This document shows positions 1-8,689 of a DNA stretch of 64,000 nucleotides, one piece after another (positions within the stretch are counted from its first letter, which is position 1; every line of letters begins with the position of its first letter). A model generated the notes under the pieces. That model saw nothing but the letters and a program-made list of their open reading frames with translations, was not told where the DNA came from and did not search any database. The position numbers were made by a program, and so were the translations under genes. The DNA is from CAIURC01 sp043777315 (GTDB lineage: Bacteria; Verrucomicrobiota; Verrucomicrobiia; Chthoniobacterales; Chthoniobacteraceae): assembly GCA_043777315.1 (NCBI GenBank), contig JAYVPW010000058.1, positions 1 to 64,000 of the forward strand, given 5' to 3'.

Positions 1-420
1 GGCGCTCGCGTTCAGTCAGGCGGGCTCATTCCTCGATGATGGCGAGAATGGCGGCTCGACGATGCGCGGGTGGCTCGTTGCGGCCATGCTCGTATTTGCA
101 GAGCATCGGCACAGTGACTGGAAAGCTTCCGCAAAACCTTCGGCGGCGCGCGTGAGTTGCCCGATGTGCGGTTCTTTCTTTTCGGCATGGGGCAGCGCGC
201 GAAGTTCATCTATCGCGACGGCAAACTCCTCGATGCCAGCACTGGCGCAGTGGTGCGGGAGTGGACGCTGGGCGGCGAGACGATCGTGCCGCCGGATTAC
301 GAAGTGACGCTGCAAACCGCGGCCGGCGCGATGATGGCGCTCGCCTTCAAGGAAACCGGCAACCTCCCCGTGATCCGCGATTGGATCCTCGGACTGCGTG
401 AGGTCTATGAGACTGTGTAA
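1..420 (+). pseudogene. 3' part of an unrecognised gene, frameshifted
   Basis: Two adjoining reading frames look like one protein. The first runs from base 2 and reads GWLVAAMLVFAEHRHSDW. The second is open after the stop at 115-117 and reads LESFRKTFGGARELPDVRFF, ending at TAA 418-420. Joining them near 115-122 gives one continuous, well-composed polypeptide, so a one-base frameshift (a real mutation or a sequencing error) is the simplest explanation. If the second frame is used alone, the ATG at 190 or the GTG at 163 could start a shorter product. The 5' end lies outside the window. I do not recognise the family and see no catalytic motif. Confidence 0.45.
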
Positions 421-829
421 TAAGTCGAAAGAAGGGATCTCGGCGCGGAGGAAGTCAGGCGTCCCGCCTGACTTCCTGGACAGTCTCTATGACCGAAACA
501 ACCGGAACGAAACCGAAGCCGACCATCTCGGGCAGGCGCTCCTCCTCATCTCGCTCGTGGGCGACCAGACGCATCCGCTCGTCGCGAAAGTGCTCGCGGA
601 AATCCCGTGCTTCGAGGTCAGCGGCGACGGCGGGAAATTCATCAAAGGCCGCTCCGATTTCAACGAACACCCGGCCCACCAAACCAAGTGGTTGAAGTAT
701 GGCCTGCGTGCGCTCGGCCTGCCCGATCCCTACACCGTCCCGCACGTGGCCGACGGATACTCGGCGCTCTTCTGGATGGAGCACGCCGCCGAGGTGTTTC
801 TCTACGTCCTCTCTTTCAGCGCGATTTAG
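407..829 (+). pseudogene. unrecognised protein fragment following a hairpin
   Basis: From about base 481 the frame reads like real protein (DRNNRNETEADHLGQALLLI, then HQTKWLKYGLRALGLPDPYT and HVADGYSALFWMEH) up to the TAG at 827-829. No ATG lies at the start of the plausible part. The frame stays open through the upstream hairpin to an ATG at 407 (GTG at 398), which would make the hairpin coding. Either this is a short gene whose N-terminus is repeat-derived, or it is an internal remnant of a longer gene whose 5' part was lost at the repeat. I do not recognise the family. Its end overlaps the convergent Trm112-like gene by four bases. Confidence 0.35.
449..477. repeat. short perfect hairpin between two gene fragments
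   Basis: The arms aggaagtcaggc and gcctgacttcct form a 12-bp perfect stem around a 5-base loop. It lies between the stop at 420 and the next fragment. It resembles the 'gaagtcaggc...gcctgacttc' wording of the larger repeat at 43302-43430, so it may be a small member of the same hairpin group. Confidence 0.6.
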
Positions 830-1122
830 GCGCCGGCCTGCTGGTTCGTGAACTCTGTCACGACGATCGCGTGCTCCGCGGTGAGGAGCGGAAGACCGTC
901 GCGGATGGGAAAAAGCAGCGCATCGTCAGCGCGCATCAACCCGGCGGCGAACGCTGTGGTGATCAGGGTTCCCGACCGATCATGCAGCTCACCGCGGACG
1001 CGCGCGGCTTCGAGACGCGCGCTCATTTCCGGCGGCGCGAGAGCGAGCGGCTGCTGCGTGAGGGGACAGCGAAGCAACGCGAGCAGCGCCGTGGAAATCG
1101 GCGGCTCAGTATCCGAATCCAT
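826..1122 (-). CDS. Trm112-like family protein
   Basis: A 98-residue protein starting MDSDTEPPISTALLALLRCP and containing FPIRDGLPLL near the C-terminus. This is the Trm112/UPF0434 pattern (LLxxLRCPxT at the start, V/FPIRDGxPxxL at the end). Trm112 proteins are small zinc-binding partners that stabilise methyltransferases, and bacterial versions are poorly characterised. Only one cysteine of the usual CPxC zinc pair is present (RCPLTQQPL), so zinc binding may be lost. The ATG at 1122 gives the usual short length. The start overlaps the end of the upstream flavin reductase gene by 17 bases, suggesting co-translation. Confidence 0.75.
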   Translation of the reverse strand: MDSDTEPPISTALLALLRCPLTQQPLALAPPEMSARLEAARVRGELHDRSGTLITTAFAAGLMRADDALLFPIRDGLPLLTAEHAIVVTEFTNQQAGA

Positions 1123-1600
1123 CGCGGCGGACGCGGACCATTGGCTCCTGCGCGCCGTCCATTTGCAGCGCGCCGTCCAGCACCTCCGCGAGAAAAAGCG
1201 TGTGGTCGCCGGCGGTGATTTGCCCGGCGACCTTGCACGCGAGGAAAGCCCACGCATCGGCGAATTGCGGAATGCCGAACTCATTCTCGACGAGCGGGAG
1301 GGCGGTGAACGCGGCCCGATTATCGCCGCGCGCAAACGCCTTCAGCAGCGCGTTGTTTTCCTTGCTCAAAATGTGCAGCCCAAACACCCCATCGCCCGCC
1401 AATGCTGTCGCCATCGGCCTTCCCAGCCCGAGCGCCAGCGAGATCATCGGCGGCGCGAAGCCCGCCTGCTCGACGAAACTGCACAGCATCCCCATCGGCA
1501 CGCCGTCCACTTTCGCGGTCGCGACGTAGAGCCCGCTGGCGATCTTCCCGAGCGCCGGAGCAATGCGCGCGATGCGCTGCGAGTCGTCGCTCGAAGTCAT
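1106..1600 (-). CDS. flavin reductase-like FMN-binding protein
   Basis: A 164-residue single-domain protein. The segments LGKIASGLYVATAKVDGVPM, GMLCSFVEQAGFAPPMISLA and ENEFGIPQFADAWAFLACKV match the flavin reductase-like split-barrel family (DIM6/NTAB, HpaC-like). These proteins bind FMN, and some reduce it with NAD(P)H for partner monooxygenases. The N-terminal ATG is clear. The gene sits 6 bases downstream of the MoeB-like gene and overlaps the Trm112-like gene, forming a three-gene minus-strand unit. No dedicated monooxygenase is nearby, so the physiological partner is unknown. Confidence 0.8.
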   Translation of the reverse strand: MTSSDDSQRIARIAPALGKIASGLYVATAKVDGVPMGMLCSFVEQAGFAPPMISLALGLGRPMATALAGDGVFGLHILSKENNALLKAFARGDNRAAFTALPLVENEFGIPQFADAWAFLACKVAGQITAGDHTLFLAEVLDGALQMDGAQEPMVRVRRDGFGY

Positions 1601-1606
1601 GCCGCG

Positions 1607-2797
1607 TCAATACTTCGGCACACTCGGATCGACCTCGTCGGCCCATGCCGCGATGCCGCCTTCGACGTTCGCGAGCTTCGCAAAGCCGGCCTCGCGGAGG
1701 AGCATGAGGGCGCGGGCGGAGCGGGCGCCGGTCTTGCATTGCAGGACGATTTCGTCGGCGGAATCGAGTTCGCTCATGCGCGACGGAAGCTGGCCGAGTG
1801 GGATCAGGCGCGCGCCGGGGATGCGGCAGATGTCCCATTCAAATGGCTCGCGAACATCGATGAGCTGAAACTTTTCGCCGCGGTCGAGCTTCGCCTTCAG
1901 CTCCGTCGCGGTGATGTGCGGGACGTGCGCCTCTTCTTCCTCCGCGGCTTTCGCCTGCGGGATGCCGCAGAATTGGTCGTAGTCGATGAGCTCGGTGATC
2001 GTCGGATTGTCCGAGCAAACCGGGCACTTCGGATCGCGGCGCAGCTTGAATTCGCGGAACTTCATCTTCAGCGCGTCGAAGGCGATCATCCGGCCGATGA
2101 GCGGCTCGCCGATGCCCATGATGAGCTTCACCGCCTCGATCGCCTGCATCACGCCGATGATCCCCGGGAGCACGCCGAGCACCCCGCCTTCCGCGCAACT
2201 CGGCACCATCCCGGGCGGCGGCGGCTCGGGAAACATGCAGCGGTAGCACGGCCCGCCGAGGCACGGAGCGAAGACGGTGCATTGTCCGTCGAAGCGAAAA
2301 ATCGAGCCGTAGATGTTCGGCTTTTTCAGAAAAACGCAGATGTCGTTCGAGAGGTAGCGCGTCGGAAAATTATCGGTCCCGTCGATCACGATGTCGTACG
2401 GCTCGACGATCTCGCGCGCGTTCTCGGACGTGAAAAAGGTGTCGTAAAGATCGACCTGTACGTTCGGGTTGATCTCGCGGATGCGGTCGCGCGCGGAGTT
2501 CAGTTTCTTGCGTCCGACGTCTTTGGTGCCGTGCAAAATCTGGCGCTGGAGATTTGAGAAATCGACGGTGTCGCCGTCCACTAAACCCATCCGCCCGATC
2601 CCCGCTGCCGCCAGATAAAGCGCGATCGGCGAACCCAATCCACCCGCGCCGATGCATAGAACGCTCGCGGCTTTCAGCCGGCGCTGACCTTCGAGCGTCA
2701 CCTCCGGCATGATGAGATGCCGGGAGTAGCGGGCGATCTCGTCGTTGCTGAATTCAATCCGCTCAAGCCGGCTCGGGTCGATGATACTGGTGGCCAT
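1607..2797 (-). CDS. moeB: MoeB/ThiF-type adenylyltransferase with C-terminal rhodanese domain
   Basis: A 396-residue two-domain protein. Residues about 15-270 are an E1-like adenylyltransferase: the nucleotide loop GAGGLGSP, the IDGTDNFPTRYL segment and two CxxC zinc motifs (CYRC, CPVC). Residues about 285-396 are a rhodanese domain (IDVREPFEWDICRIPGA) with the presumed sulfur-carrying cysteine in LQCKTGARS. This MoeZ/MoeBR architecture adenylates the C-terminal Gly of small sulfur carriers (MoaD, ThiS or CysO type) and transfers persulfide sulfur to them in molybdopterin, thiamine or cysteine synthesis. No carrier gene is adjacent. A thiG gene lies 14 kb away, so a thiamine role is possible but not shown. 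Confidence 0.9.
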   Translation of the reverse strand: MATSIIDPSRLERIEFSNDEIARYSRHLIMPEVTLEGQRRLKAASVLCIGAGGLGSPIALYLAAAGIGRMGLVDGDTVDFSNLQRQILHGTKDVGRKKLNSARDRIREINPNVQVDLYDTFFTSENAREIVEPYDIVIDGTDNFPTRYLSNDICVFLKKPNIYGSIFRFDGQCTVFAPCLGGPCYRCMFPEPPPPGMVPSCAEGGVLGVLPGIIGVMQAIEAVKLIMGIGEPLIGRMIAFDALKMKFREFKLRRDPKCPVCSDNPTITELIDYDQFCGIPQAKAAEEEEAHVPHITATELKAKLDRGEKFQLIDVREPFEWDICRIPGARLIPLGQLPSRMSELDSADEIVLQCKTGARSARALMLLREAGFAKLANVEGGIAAWADEVDPSVPKY

Positions 2798-3254
2798 AAT
2801 TTTGGGACCGGAAAATTAGCACGGGATCGGAGTTGGGGAAGGCGGCAGTTCCGAGAATGCGCGTCGCGGGCGGCATAAACCTTGCCGAAGCGCCTTCCCT
2901 CGCTTACCTATACCGGCAAGGTGTGGATCGAGTGAGAGCAGGCGCTCTCGTGCGACCTCCAGCCGAGTTTTTCCGATCGTGAGCAGATTGATTCTCCTCT
3001 TTTTCTCCCTCGGAAATCTCCTTCCGGTGTGGCGACGCTTCCTCTCGTTCGCCCTCGGAAAAGCTGGGAGGCGCCCTCGCTCGCGCGATCCGTTGCACCT
3101 TTCCTCGGCGGAGTTTCTGAAGATCGCCCGCACGTGCTGCTCGTCGTCTCGACGGAGCGCCGGGCCTTCCAAATCTCCGGCACGGGTCGCTGCCCGTTGG
3201 CGCGATCGCGGCTGCTCCGCCATCACATCAACCCAAAATAATCGGACCACTGAC
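2798..3254. other. 457-bp intergenic region upstream of RRM gene
   Basis: This gap separates two divergent genes. Frames stay open across parts of it, including an in-frame GTG extension of the RRM gene from 2979, but the translation is arginine- and serine-rich and unlike protein. It probably holds both promoters and a long 5' leader for the RRM gene. I could not define a promoter confidently. Confidence 0.4.
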
Positions 3255-3770
3255 ATGAAATCTCCCAACTCCAGAAACTCGAGCCGCCGCTCGGACCGCG
3301 GTCCCCGGCGCTCCTCCCGCGGCCCGCGCGAAGATGCGCGCACCGCCCGCCCGCCCGTCAAATTGACCCTGTGGCAGAAGATCGCAGGGTGGTTCAAAGG
3401 CGCTCCCAAAAGCAACGGCAGCACGCGTTCCGCCGCGGCGGGTGCAAACGCCACGAGCGCTTTCAAAACACAGCGCCGGCCCGAAGCCGTCGAGGTGACT
3501 TCGCCGAAACTATACGTCGGCAATCTCTCCTTCGATGCCGCGGAGAGTGACTTGCACGAGCTCTTCAGCGGAGTCGGCGTGGTGCGAAATGCCGAGATCG
3601 TCACCCACCGCGACACCGAAAAATCGAAGGGCTTCGGCTTCGTGCTGATGACGACCATCGACGAAGCGAAGCGCGCGGTGACTGAGCTGCACGACCGGGA
3701 TTTCCTCGGCCGCAAGCTCGTGGTCAGCGGCGCGAAAACGACTGACCGCGAGACCAACTATCGCGGCTGA
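3255..3770 (+). CDS. RRM-domain RNA-binding protein
   Basis: A 171-residue protein. Residues 1-80 are basic and Ser/Arg-rich, likely disordered. Residues about 82-160 form one RNA recognition motif with RNP2 (LYVGNL) and RNP1 (KGFGFVLM). RRM proteins of this size occur in cyanobacteria and several other phyla as single-stranded RNA binders, some cold-induced. The ATG at 3255 gives a plausible N-terminus, and the open frame upstream is not protein-like. A strong hairpin follows the stop, so the gene is probably transcribed alone. The arginine-rich tail (RRSDRGPRRSSRGPRE) could add non-specific RNA affinity. Confidence 0.88.
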   Translation: MKSPNSRNSSRRSDRGPRRSSRGPREDARTARPPVKLTLWQKIAGWFKGAPKSNGSTRSAAAGANATSAFKTQRRPEAVEVTSPKLYVGNLSFDAAESDLHELFSGVGVVRNAEIVTHRDTEKSKGFGFVLMTTIDEAKRAVTELHDRDFLGRKLVVSGAKTTDRETNYRG

Positions 3771-3799
3771 ATTCCGCCCGACATTTCTGAAAACTGACC

Positions 3800-3829
3800 C
3801 GGGAGACTCAGCGAAATCTGAGTCTCCCG
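3800..3829. terminator. hairpin after RRM gene
   Basis: The arms cgggagactcag and ctgagtctcccg make a 12-bp perfect stem with loop cgaaat, 29 bases after the RRM stop. The run that follows (cttccgtttcc) is only weakly T-rich, so this is a probable but not classical intrinsic terminator. Confidence 0.6.
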
Positions 3830-3842
3830 CTTCCGTTTCCAA

Positions 3843-4217
3843 ATGAGCGATAAACTCGAAAAAGGCTTCGCGAAAGCAGGCGTGGCGGACGCGACCCGGC
3901 ATCTCTTTTTCTGCATCGGCCCCGACTGCTGCAAATCGCGCGACGGCGAGGAACTGTGGGAGCACGTGAAAAAACGCGTGAAAGAATCCGGACTCAAAGT
4001 CATGCGAACCAAAGCAGCGTGTCTGCGGGTCTGCACGGGCGGGCCGTGGCTCGTGGTTTATCCGGACGGCGTCTGGTATGGCGCGGTCACGCCCGCGCGA
4101 TTCGAGCGCATCCTGCAGCAGCACCTGCTCGGGGGTCAGGTCGTGGAGGAGTGGGTCGCGGTCAGGAATTCGCTGGGCTGCGCGTCGAGTTCTTCGGCTG
4201 GCAACGCGACGGACTGA
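3843..4217 (+). CDS. thioredoxin-like [2Fe-2S] ferredoxin domain protein
   Basis: A 124-residue protein starting MSDKLEKGFAKAGVADATRH. It has the cysteine pattern of the thioredoxin-like [2Fe-2S] ferredoxins: CIGPDCC near residue 24 and CLRVC near residue 60, followed by GGPWLVVYPDGVWYG. These small proteins resemble Shethna-type ferredoxins and the NuoE C-terminal fold and act as soluble electron carriers. The core is complete by about residue 100. The last 25 or so residues (EEWVAVRNSLGCASSSSAGN) are poor in conservation signals and overlap the convergent kinase-like gene by 82 bases. Confidence 0.8.
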   Translation: MSDKLEKGFAKAGVADATRHLFFCIGPDCCKSRDGEELWEHVKKRVKESGLKVMRTKAACLRVCTGGPWLVVYPDGVWYGAVTPARFERILQQHLLGGQVVEEWVAVRNSLGCASSSSAGNATD

Positions 4218-4978
4218 AGCGCGCTGCGCAATGCTTCGAGCCGCCGGCGGAGATCCGCCGGACTGCGATAATTCGTCCGCACGATCCACCAGACGCGCGC
4301 GATGCCGCGCGGCGCGGTCAGCTTCCCGAGCAGCACGCTCCTGACTTCCGGCCGTCCGTACGCCGACAAAAAAGCGAGCGCGCACGGCATCCACAGATCC
4401 GCGCGGATGCGTCCGACGAGGTCCTGGAGAAACACGAGCAGGTCGTCCGCATGGCGCTCGATCGCCGGCAACCCGGGAGCGTGCATCACTTCAAAATCGA
4501 TCAGACGCGCCCGCTGGTGCGCCTCCTCGAAAATGAAGTTCCCCGCGTGCGGATCGCCATGCGACCACGGCCCCGCAAATTCCTCGCACCCGCATCGATG
4601 CGCCCGATGAAGCTCGCGCCCCGCCGCGGCTGCCATCGCCGGGGTGATCGTCCCATTATCGAGAAAGACCGTGAGATTCACCCCCGGCAGCTCTTCAGCC
4701 GCGACCGCTGACGGACCTTCCACCGCCGCCCGAAAGCGCTCTCCGTGAAGCCGCGCGAAACAATCCACCTCCCAGCGCTGCCAGGTCGCCACATCCGCGA
4801 TCACCCGAATCGGCGCGCGCGCGAGCCGGAAAAAAACATTCGCCCCGGCGATGACCCAGCGCGCCGTGATGCGCCGCCGCTTGATCCAGAACATGCGGTT
4901 AGCTTGGATCGCCCGCCGCATTTCGTTGATCTTGATGCGATCGACGAGGGAACCGGCGGAGGCGACGAAAGCGGTCAT
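4136..4978 (-). CDS. kinase-like phosphotransferase (lipopolysaccharide-kinase/RIO type)
   Basis: A 280-residue protein with the second half of a protein-kinase-like fold: the catalytic loop WSHGDPHAGNFIF (HGDxHxxN) near residue 165 and the metal-binding LIDFEVM about 20 residues later. The N-terminal part has RHxR-like basic segments and 'TWQRWEVDCFARLHGERF', as in Kdo or heptose kinases of the Gram-negative core. The substrate is not predictable from sequence. I chose the ATG at 4978 because the 22 residues upstream in the open frame are not protein-like. The gene runs convergent to, and overlaps, the [2Fe-2S] gene. Confidence 0.65.
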   Translation of the reverse strand: MTAFVASAGSLVDRIKINEMRRAIQANRMFWIKRRRITARWVIAGANVFFRLARAPIRVIADVATWQRWEVDCFARLHGERFRAAVEGPSAVAAEELPGVNLTVFLDNGTITPAMAAAAGRELHRAHRCGCEEFAGPWSHGDPHAGNFIFEEAHQRARLIDFEVMHAPGLPAIERHADDLLVFLQDLVGRIRADLWMPCALAFLSAYGRPEVRSVLLGKLTAPRGIARVWWIVRTNYRSPADLRRRLEALRSALQSVALPAEELDAQPSEFLTATHSSTT

Positions 4979-5182
4979 GGGCGGAGCAATGTATGCACCG
5001 GATCGCACTCCAGAAAAGCCCTGGCCGGGGAAACTTACGCACATGCCTGCCCGCAGAAACAGACCGCCCGACGGCTCTCCTGGTGTCGATTCAGCAACGG
5101 AGCAGTGCCGGGGTTATTTCAGAAAATTACCGGGCGGGCACTCCGCTCGCGCGTGAGCCGCTGGCGCGAAATCGAACGATGG

Positions 5183-7102
5183 CTACGGTTTCGCTGGTTC
5201 GGGCGGGGCGGGCGGCGCAGCCGGAGGCACGACTTCAGTAACAGGCACCGCGACCGCCGACGTCGCCGCCGCTGGCAACGGTTGAGTCGGAGGCGGCACC
5301 GCTGCCGACGGAGCGGGTGCCGCCGGCTTGTCCACGAGCGGCAGTTCGAACGCGCTTTTATCCGGCAGACTGATCGCAAACGTCCCGGGCGTCTGAGCCG
5401 TGGTCGCCTTCGTCATCTCGTCCGGCGTCGAGCCGCCGAGCGTCAGTTTCCCGGCGGCAGCCGCCGTCTTGAAAGTCACCACGACCCTCGGCTTGTCGAA
5501 ACCATCGTCGGGTTTCGTCGCGCCAGCCCACCGCACCGCCCGAAGTCCCGCCAGCGTATTCACCAGCGATTGCGCATTGGCCTGGTTCACCGCGCCGTCG
5601 CCTTTCGCCAGCTTCCATTGCTCCTTTTCCCGCACGAGCGCGATCGGCGCCTGCTCGCCCCGCGTCACTTCGAGCGACGTGATTTCCTCCGGCTTGAATT
5701 TGAAAATCGTCAGTTCCTGCCACCGGATCGGATCCGTCGGGATCGCCTCCAGGATCGACTTGTTGACCGACAAAATGAACGGCTCGTCGTCCAGCTTCGC
5801 GAAAACATTCTCACCTTCGATCTTCCCGAAAAGGACCGCCACGATCGGCTTTTCTCCGGCCTTTTCCTCCGCCGTATTTTCCGAGGCGAAAGAACTCAGC
5901 GTCACCTTCACTGACGGCTGATCGAGGCCGTATTTCGGCAACTCCGTCGCCACATCCGCCACGAAAGCCGTCACCTGCTGCGCCTTCAACGCATTCAAAA
6001 GACCGCTCGCCAGCGCACCATTGACCGGCATGTCCTTGTCTCCCTTTCGCACCCAATCCTCGCCCTTGCGCGCCAGCACGACCTTCTGCGCGCCCGCGGA
6101 CTCGATCGTGATGCGGTCCACGATATCCGATTCCACCCGCACCAGATTCTTGTCGCGCAAATCGTTCGGCTGAACGGTCAACAGTTGCTCGATCGACTTC
6201 GGCAGCAACACGACGGAGTCACGCGCCGAGAGCTTCGCGTAAGTCTTTTCCTTGTCCTTCTCGTCTTTCGGATTCGACCCGATTTGCAACACCACCGGCT
6301 CCTTCGCTTCTTCGACAGAAAGTGCAACCGTCCCGCGGGGCTCCTGCAGCCCATAAGCCCCGAGATTCGCCGAATCGGCCATAAAGGACTCGATGTGTGC
6401 CGTTGTCGCTTGCGAGATCAAATCGCCGATCTTCGAGTCATCCCCGCGCGCCTTCAAAGGCTTCACCAATGACCAATGCGCATTCTTCTTCTCCAACTCC
6501 AGTTCGCCCGCGCTGCTTTTGATCACGGCTTTGTTCACCTGCGCCGTGCTGACTTCCGTGAGCTTCCGGTCGCGGAAATCATCCGGCTTCTTGGTGAGCT
6601 GATTTTTCAAGTCATTTGAGATGACATAGACGGTGCCCGAGCCTTCGAGCTTCGCGTAAATTTTTCCCTCCACCGCGGCATCCTTGCCGAGCACCAACTC
6701 CACCGGCTTCTCACCGCCACTCAACTTGATCCGCGTGTCCGAGTTCCCCAAGCCGAACTCCTTGATCTGTTCCTTGCTCGCGCCCTTCCCGCCCTCGCCA
6801 ATCACCGCATCGTGCTTCATCGACTCAGTCGTCGTGAAGAGCTGGTTCAGCACTGAAGTGTCAGCCCGGTCCTTGATTGGCTCCTCCAGATACCACGCGC
6901 CATTCTCCTTTTTCCGCAGCTCGATCTTGGTCTCACTGTTCTTGATCGAAATGGCGTTGATCTTATCGCGGTCGATCTGGGTCACCCGCTCGCCGCGCTC
7001 CCGCGCTTCCTTGGCGTTGGGCCGCTTGTTTTCCACAAACCAGACGTAGGCAAAGATGCCCGCCGCCACCAGAAACAGAAGGAGTGTCGAACGAAACTTC
7101 AT
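5183..7102 (-). CDS. DUF4340 domain protein, GldG-associated
   Basis: A 639-residue protein with an N-terminal membrane anchor (STLLLFLVAAGIFAYVWFV) and repeated modules containing 'WYLEEPIKDRADTSVLNQL' and later copies such as WSLVKPLKARGDDSKIGDLI, typical of DUF4340. The C-terminus is Ala/Pro-rich. DUF4340 proteins usually follow gliding-type ABC genes and are thought to be extracytoplasmic accessory parts of that complex; the exact function is unknown. The gene is last of five tightly spaced minus-strand genes, 24 bases after the GldG-like gene. Its translation has at least three diverged repeats, suggesting internal duplication. Confidence 0.85.
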   Translation of the reverse strand: MKFRSTLLLFLVAAGIFAYVWFVENKRPNAKEARERGERVTQIDRDKINAISIKNSETKIELRKKENGAWYLEEPIKDRADTSVLNQLFTTTESMKHDAVIGEGGKGASKEQIKEFGLGNSDTRIKLSGGEKPVELVLGKDAAVEGKIYAKLEGSGTVYVISNDLKNQLTKKPDDFRDRKLTEVSTAQVNKAVIKSSAGELELEKKNAHWSLVKPLKARGDDSKIGDLISQATTAHIESFMADSANLGAYGLQEPRGTVALSVEEAKEPVVLQIGSNPKDEKDKEKTYAKLSARDSVVLLPKSIEQLLTVQPNDLRDKNLVRVESDIVDRITIESAGAQKVVLARKGEDWVRKGDKDMPVNGALASGLLNALKAQQVTAFVADVATELPKYGLDQPSVKVTLSSFASENTAEEKAGEKPIVAVLFGKIEGENVFAKLDDEPFILSVNKSILEAIPTDPIRWQELTIFKFKPEEITSLEVTRGEQAPIALVREKEQWKLAKGDGAVNQANAQSLVNTLAGLRAVRWAGATKPDDGFDKPRVVVTFKTAAAAGKLTLGGSTPDEMTKATTAQTPGTFAISLPDKSAFELPLVDKPAAPAPSAAVPPPTQPLPAAATSAVAVPVTEVVPPAAPPAPPEPAKP

Positions 7103-7126
7103 GGGTTGATCAAGTAAGGTTGGGAG

Positions 7127-8659
7127 TTAGGACCGGCGCAAAATCCACACGCCCAATCCGATCGGGAGCACCAGTCCCGGAATGCACAGGATGACGGTCA
7201 GAGCGAGCTTCATCAGCTTCGTCTCATCCAGGTCGAGATGCACCGGTTCCTTGGCCTTCGGCGGAATGCCGATGAGCGTCTCGCGGTTGAGCAGCCAATT
7301 CATCCCTCCCATCGCAAAGTCGATGCCGACTTCCGCGATGCGCAGTCCTTCGTCAGTCAGCCAACCCGCGTTTCCCACCACGATCATCCGTCCGGTATCG
7401 ACCTTCACGCGCGCGTCGCCCAGCGCGCCCTTCTCCACCGCAGCGGCGATGGTCAGCGGGCCTTGGTGATCCTTCTTCGGATCGAAGTAAGGCGTCTCCT
7501 TCCCGCCGGTGAACTCTGTCTCGCCCCAGAACTCTTTCGACGACTGAATCAGGGGCGTCACCCGCAGGTTATCCATCTGCGCCTTCTTCTGATCGACCTG
7601 CAGCGATTCCGTCGCGCCGAGGAGTCCCGTGTCGACCCCGGCGAGGTCTTTCGTGATCTCCCGGCTCTGCTCGGTAATGATCCCTGTCGGCGAACTCACA
7701 ACGATCGTGCGCAACCCGATTTGTTGGTTCTCGCCCATGCCAATCCCGGTTCCCGTGCGCAACACGCGGTCATGGGTTGGCGCGATTCCGTTGGTGACAA
7801 GGAAGGCATCGAGCCGCGGCGTCCGGCCTTCCGGATCGAGCAAAATCAAGAGTCTTCCCTTCTTGCTCCAAAAGTCCCCCACCAGCTTGATCTCGCGCTC
7901 CGAAAGATCGGCCCGCGGCCCAAACAACATGAGCGCCGTCGCGTCGTCCGGCACCTTCTCCACATCGTTGAGCCGCAGCGTGTCGAGCTTCACGTTCTGA
8001 CGCTCGGCGTAGGCTTTGAAAGTGGCGACCGCCGGCGTATTCAACTCCGGCTCTCCATGCCCGGAGAGGAAGTAAACCTTGTTCTGTTTGTCTTCGCTGA
8101 TCTCGAGCAAGGCTCCGGTGATCACCTGCTCGCCTTTGAATGCCTTCAAGCGCGGCTGCTGCCCCGACATCATCGCGAACTGATCCTGCTGATCGAAGAC
8201 CGCCATGTCCTGCGCGTTCACGAACTTGGTCCGCCCGTTGTAGTCCAGAATGACGATGTTGTCGCTGGCTCCGAACTTATACTTCGATGCCAGTTCCTTC
8301 GCGCGCAGGATGTTGTTGTAAGGATCGACAAACTCGACCTCGAACTTCTTTTTTGAGGTGTATTCGTATTCCTTGAGCAACTGACCCACGTCCCCCGCAA
8401 TGGGGACATTCGGGTTGAAGAAGACGACCGCCTTGACAGGCTTCTGCAAGCCGGTCAGGAAGTTCGTCGTCATCGGACTCAGTTGATACTTCTTGTTGCG
8501 GGAGAAATCCCAGCGCTTGAACTGCCGGAACCCGATGAAGTTGATCATCGCGATGATGCAGAAGATGATCAGCAGTTGAACGAAGACGTTCAGTCCAATC
8601 TGGAAACGTTTGATCCGCACAACCTTTGCCGGTTGAGGAGAGGAGGTCTCTTTAGCCAT
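7127..8659 (-). CDS. gldG: GldG-like ABC transporter auxiliary protein
   Basis: A 510-residue protein with one N-terminal transmembrane helix (QLLIIFCIIAMINFIGF), a large extracytoplasmic part, and a C-terminal helix (LALTVILCIPGLVLPIGLGV) followed by WILRRS. The phrase RWDFSRNKKYQLSPMT and the VYFLSGHGEPELN segment are characteristic of the GldG/ABC_transp_aux family. In Bacteroidota GldA/F/G were linked to gliding, but homologues are widespread in non-gliding Verrucomicrobiota and Planctomycetota, where the substrate is unknown. It lies 30 bases after the permease gene. Confidence 0.88.
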   Translation of the reverse strand: MAKETSSPQPAKVVRIKRFQIGLNVFVQLLIIFCIIAMINFIGFRQFKRWDFSRNKKYQLSPMTTNFLTGLQKPVKAVVFFNPNVPIAGDVGQLLKEYEYTSKKKFEVEFVDPYNNILRAKELASKYKFGASDNIVILDYNGRTKFVNAQDMAVFDQQDQFAMMSGQQPRLKAFKGEQVITGALLEISEDKQNKVYFLSGHGEPELNTPAVATFKAYAERQNVKLDTLRLNDVEKVPDDATALMLFGPRADLSEREIKLVGDFWSKKGRLLILLDPEGRTPRLDAFLVTNGIAPTHDRVLRTGTGIGMGENQQIGLRTIVVSSPTGIITEQSREITKDLAGVDTGLLGATESLQVDQKKAQMDNLRVTPLIQSSKEFWGETEFTGGKETPYFDPKKDHQGPLTIAAAVEKGALGDARVKVDTGRMIVVGNAGWLTDEGLRIAEVGIDFAMGGMNWLLNRETLIGIPPKAKEPVHLDLDETKLMKLALTVILCIPGLVLPIGLGVWILRRS

Positions 8660-8689
8660 GATAAGAAATCGTAAGTCGGCGACGCGGGG

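Noticed and set aside
848..2557. Long plus-strand open frame opposite the Trm112/flavin reductase/MoeB genes
   Set aside because: Translation is Arg/Ala/His-rich without domains. It is the complement of clearly real minus-strand genes in GC-rich DNA.
2979..3254. Upstream in-frame extension of the RRM protein from GTG at 2979
   Set aside because: The extra 92 residues are not protein-like; the ATG at 3255 gives a normal RRM protein.
2816..3757. 313-codon minus-strand frame across the RRM gene and its leader
   Set aside because: It covers a real RRM gene in antisense and has low-complexity Arg-rich composition.
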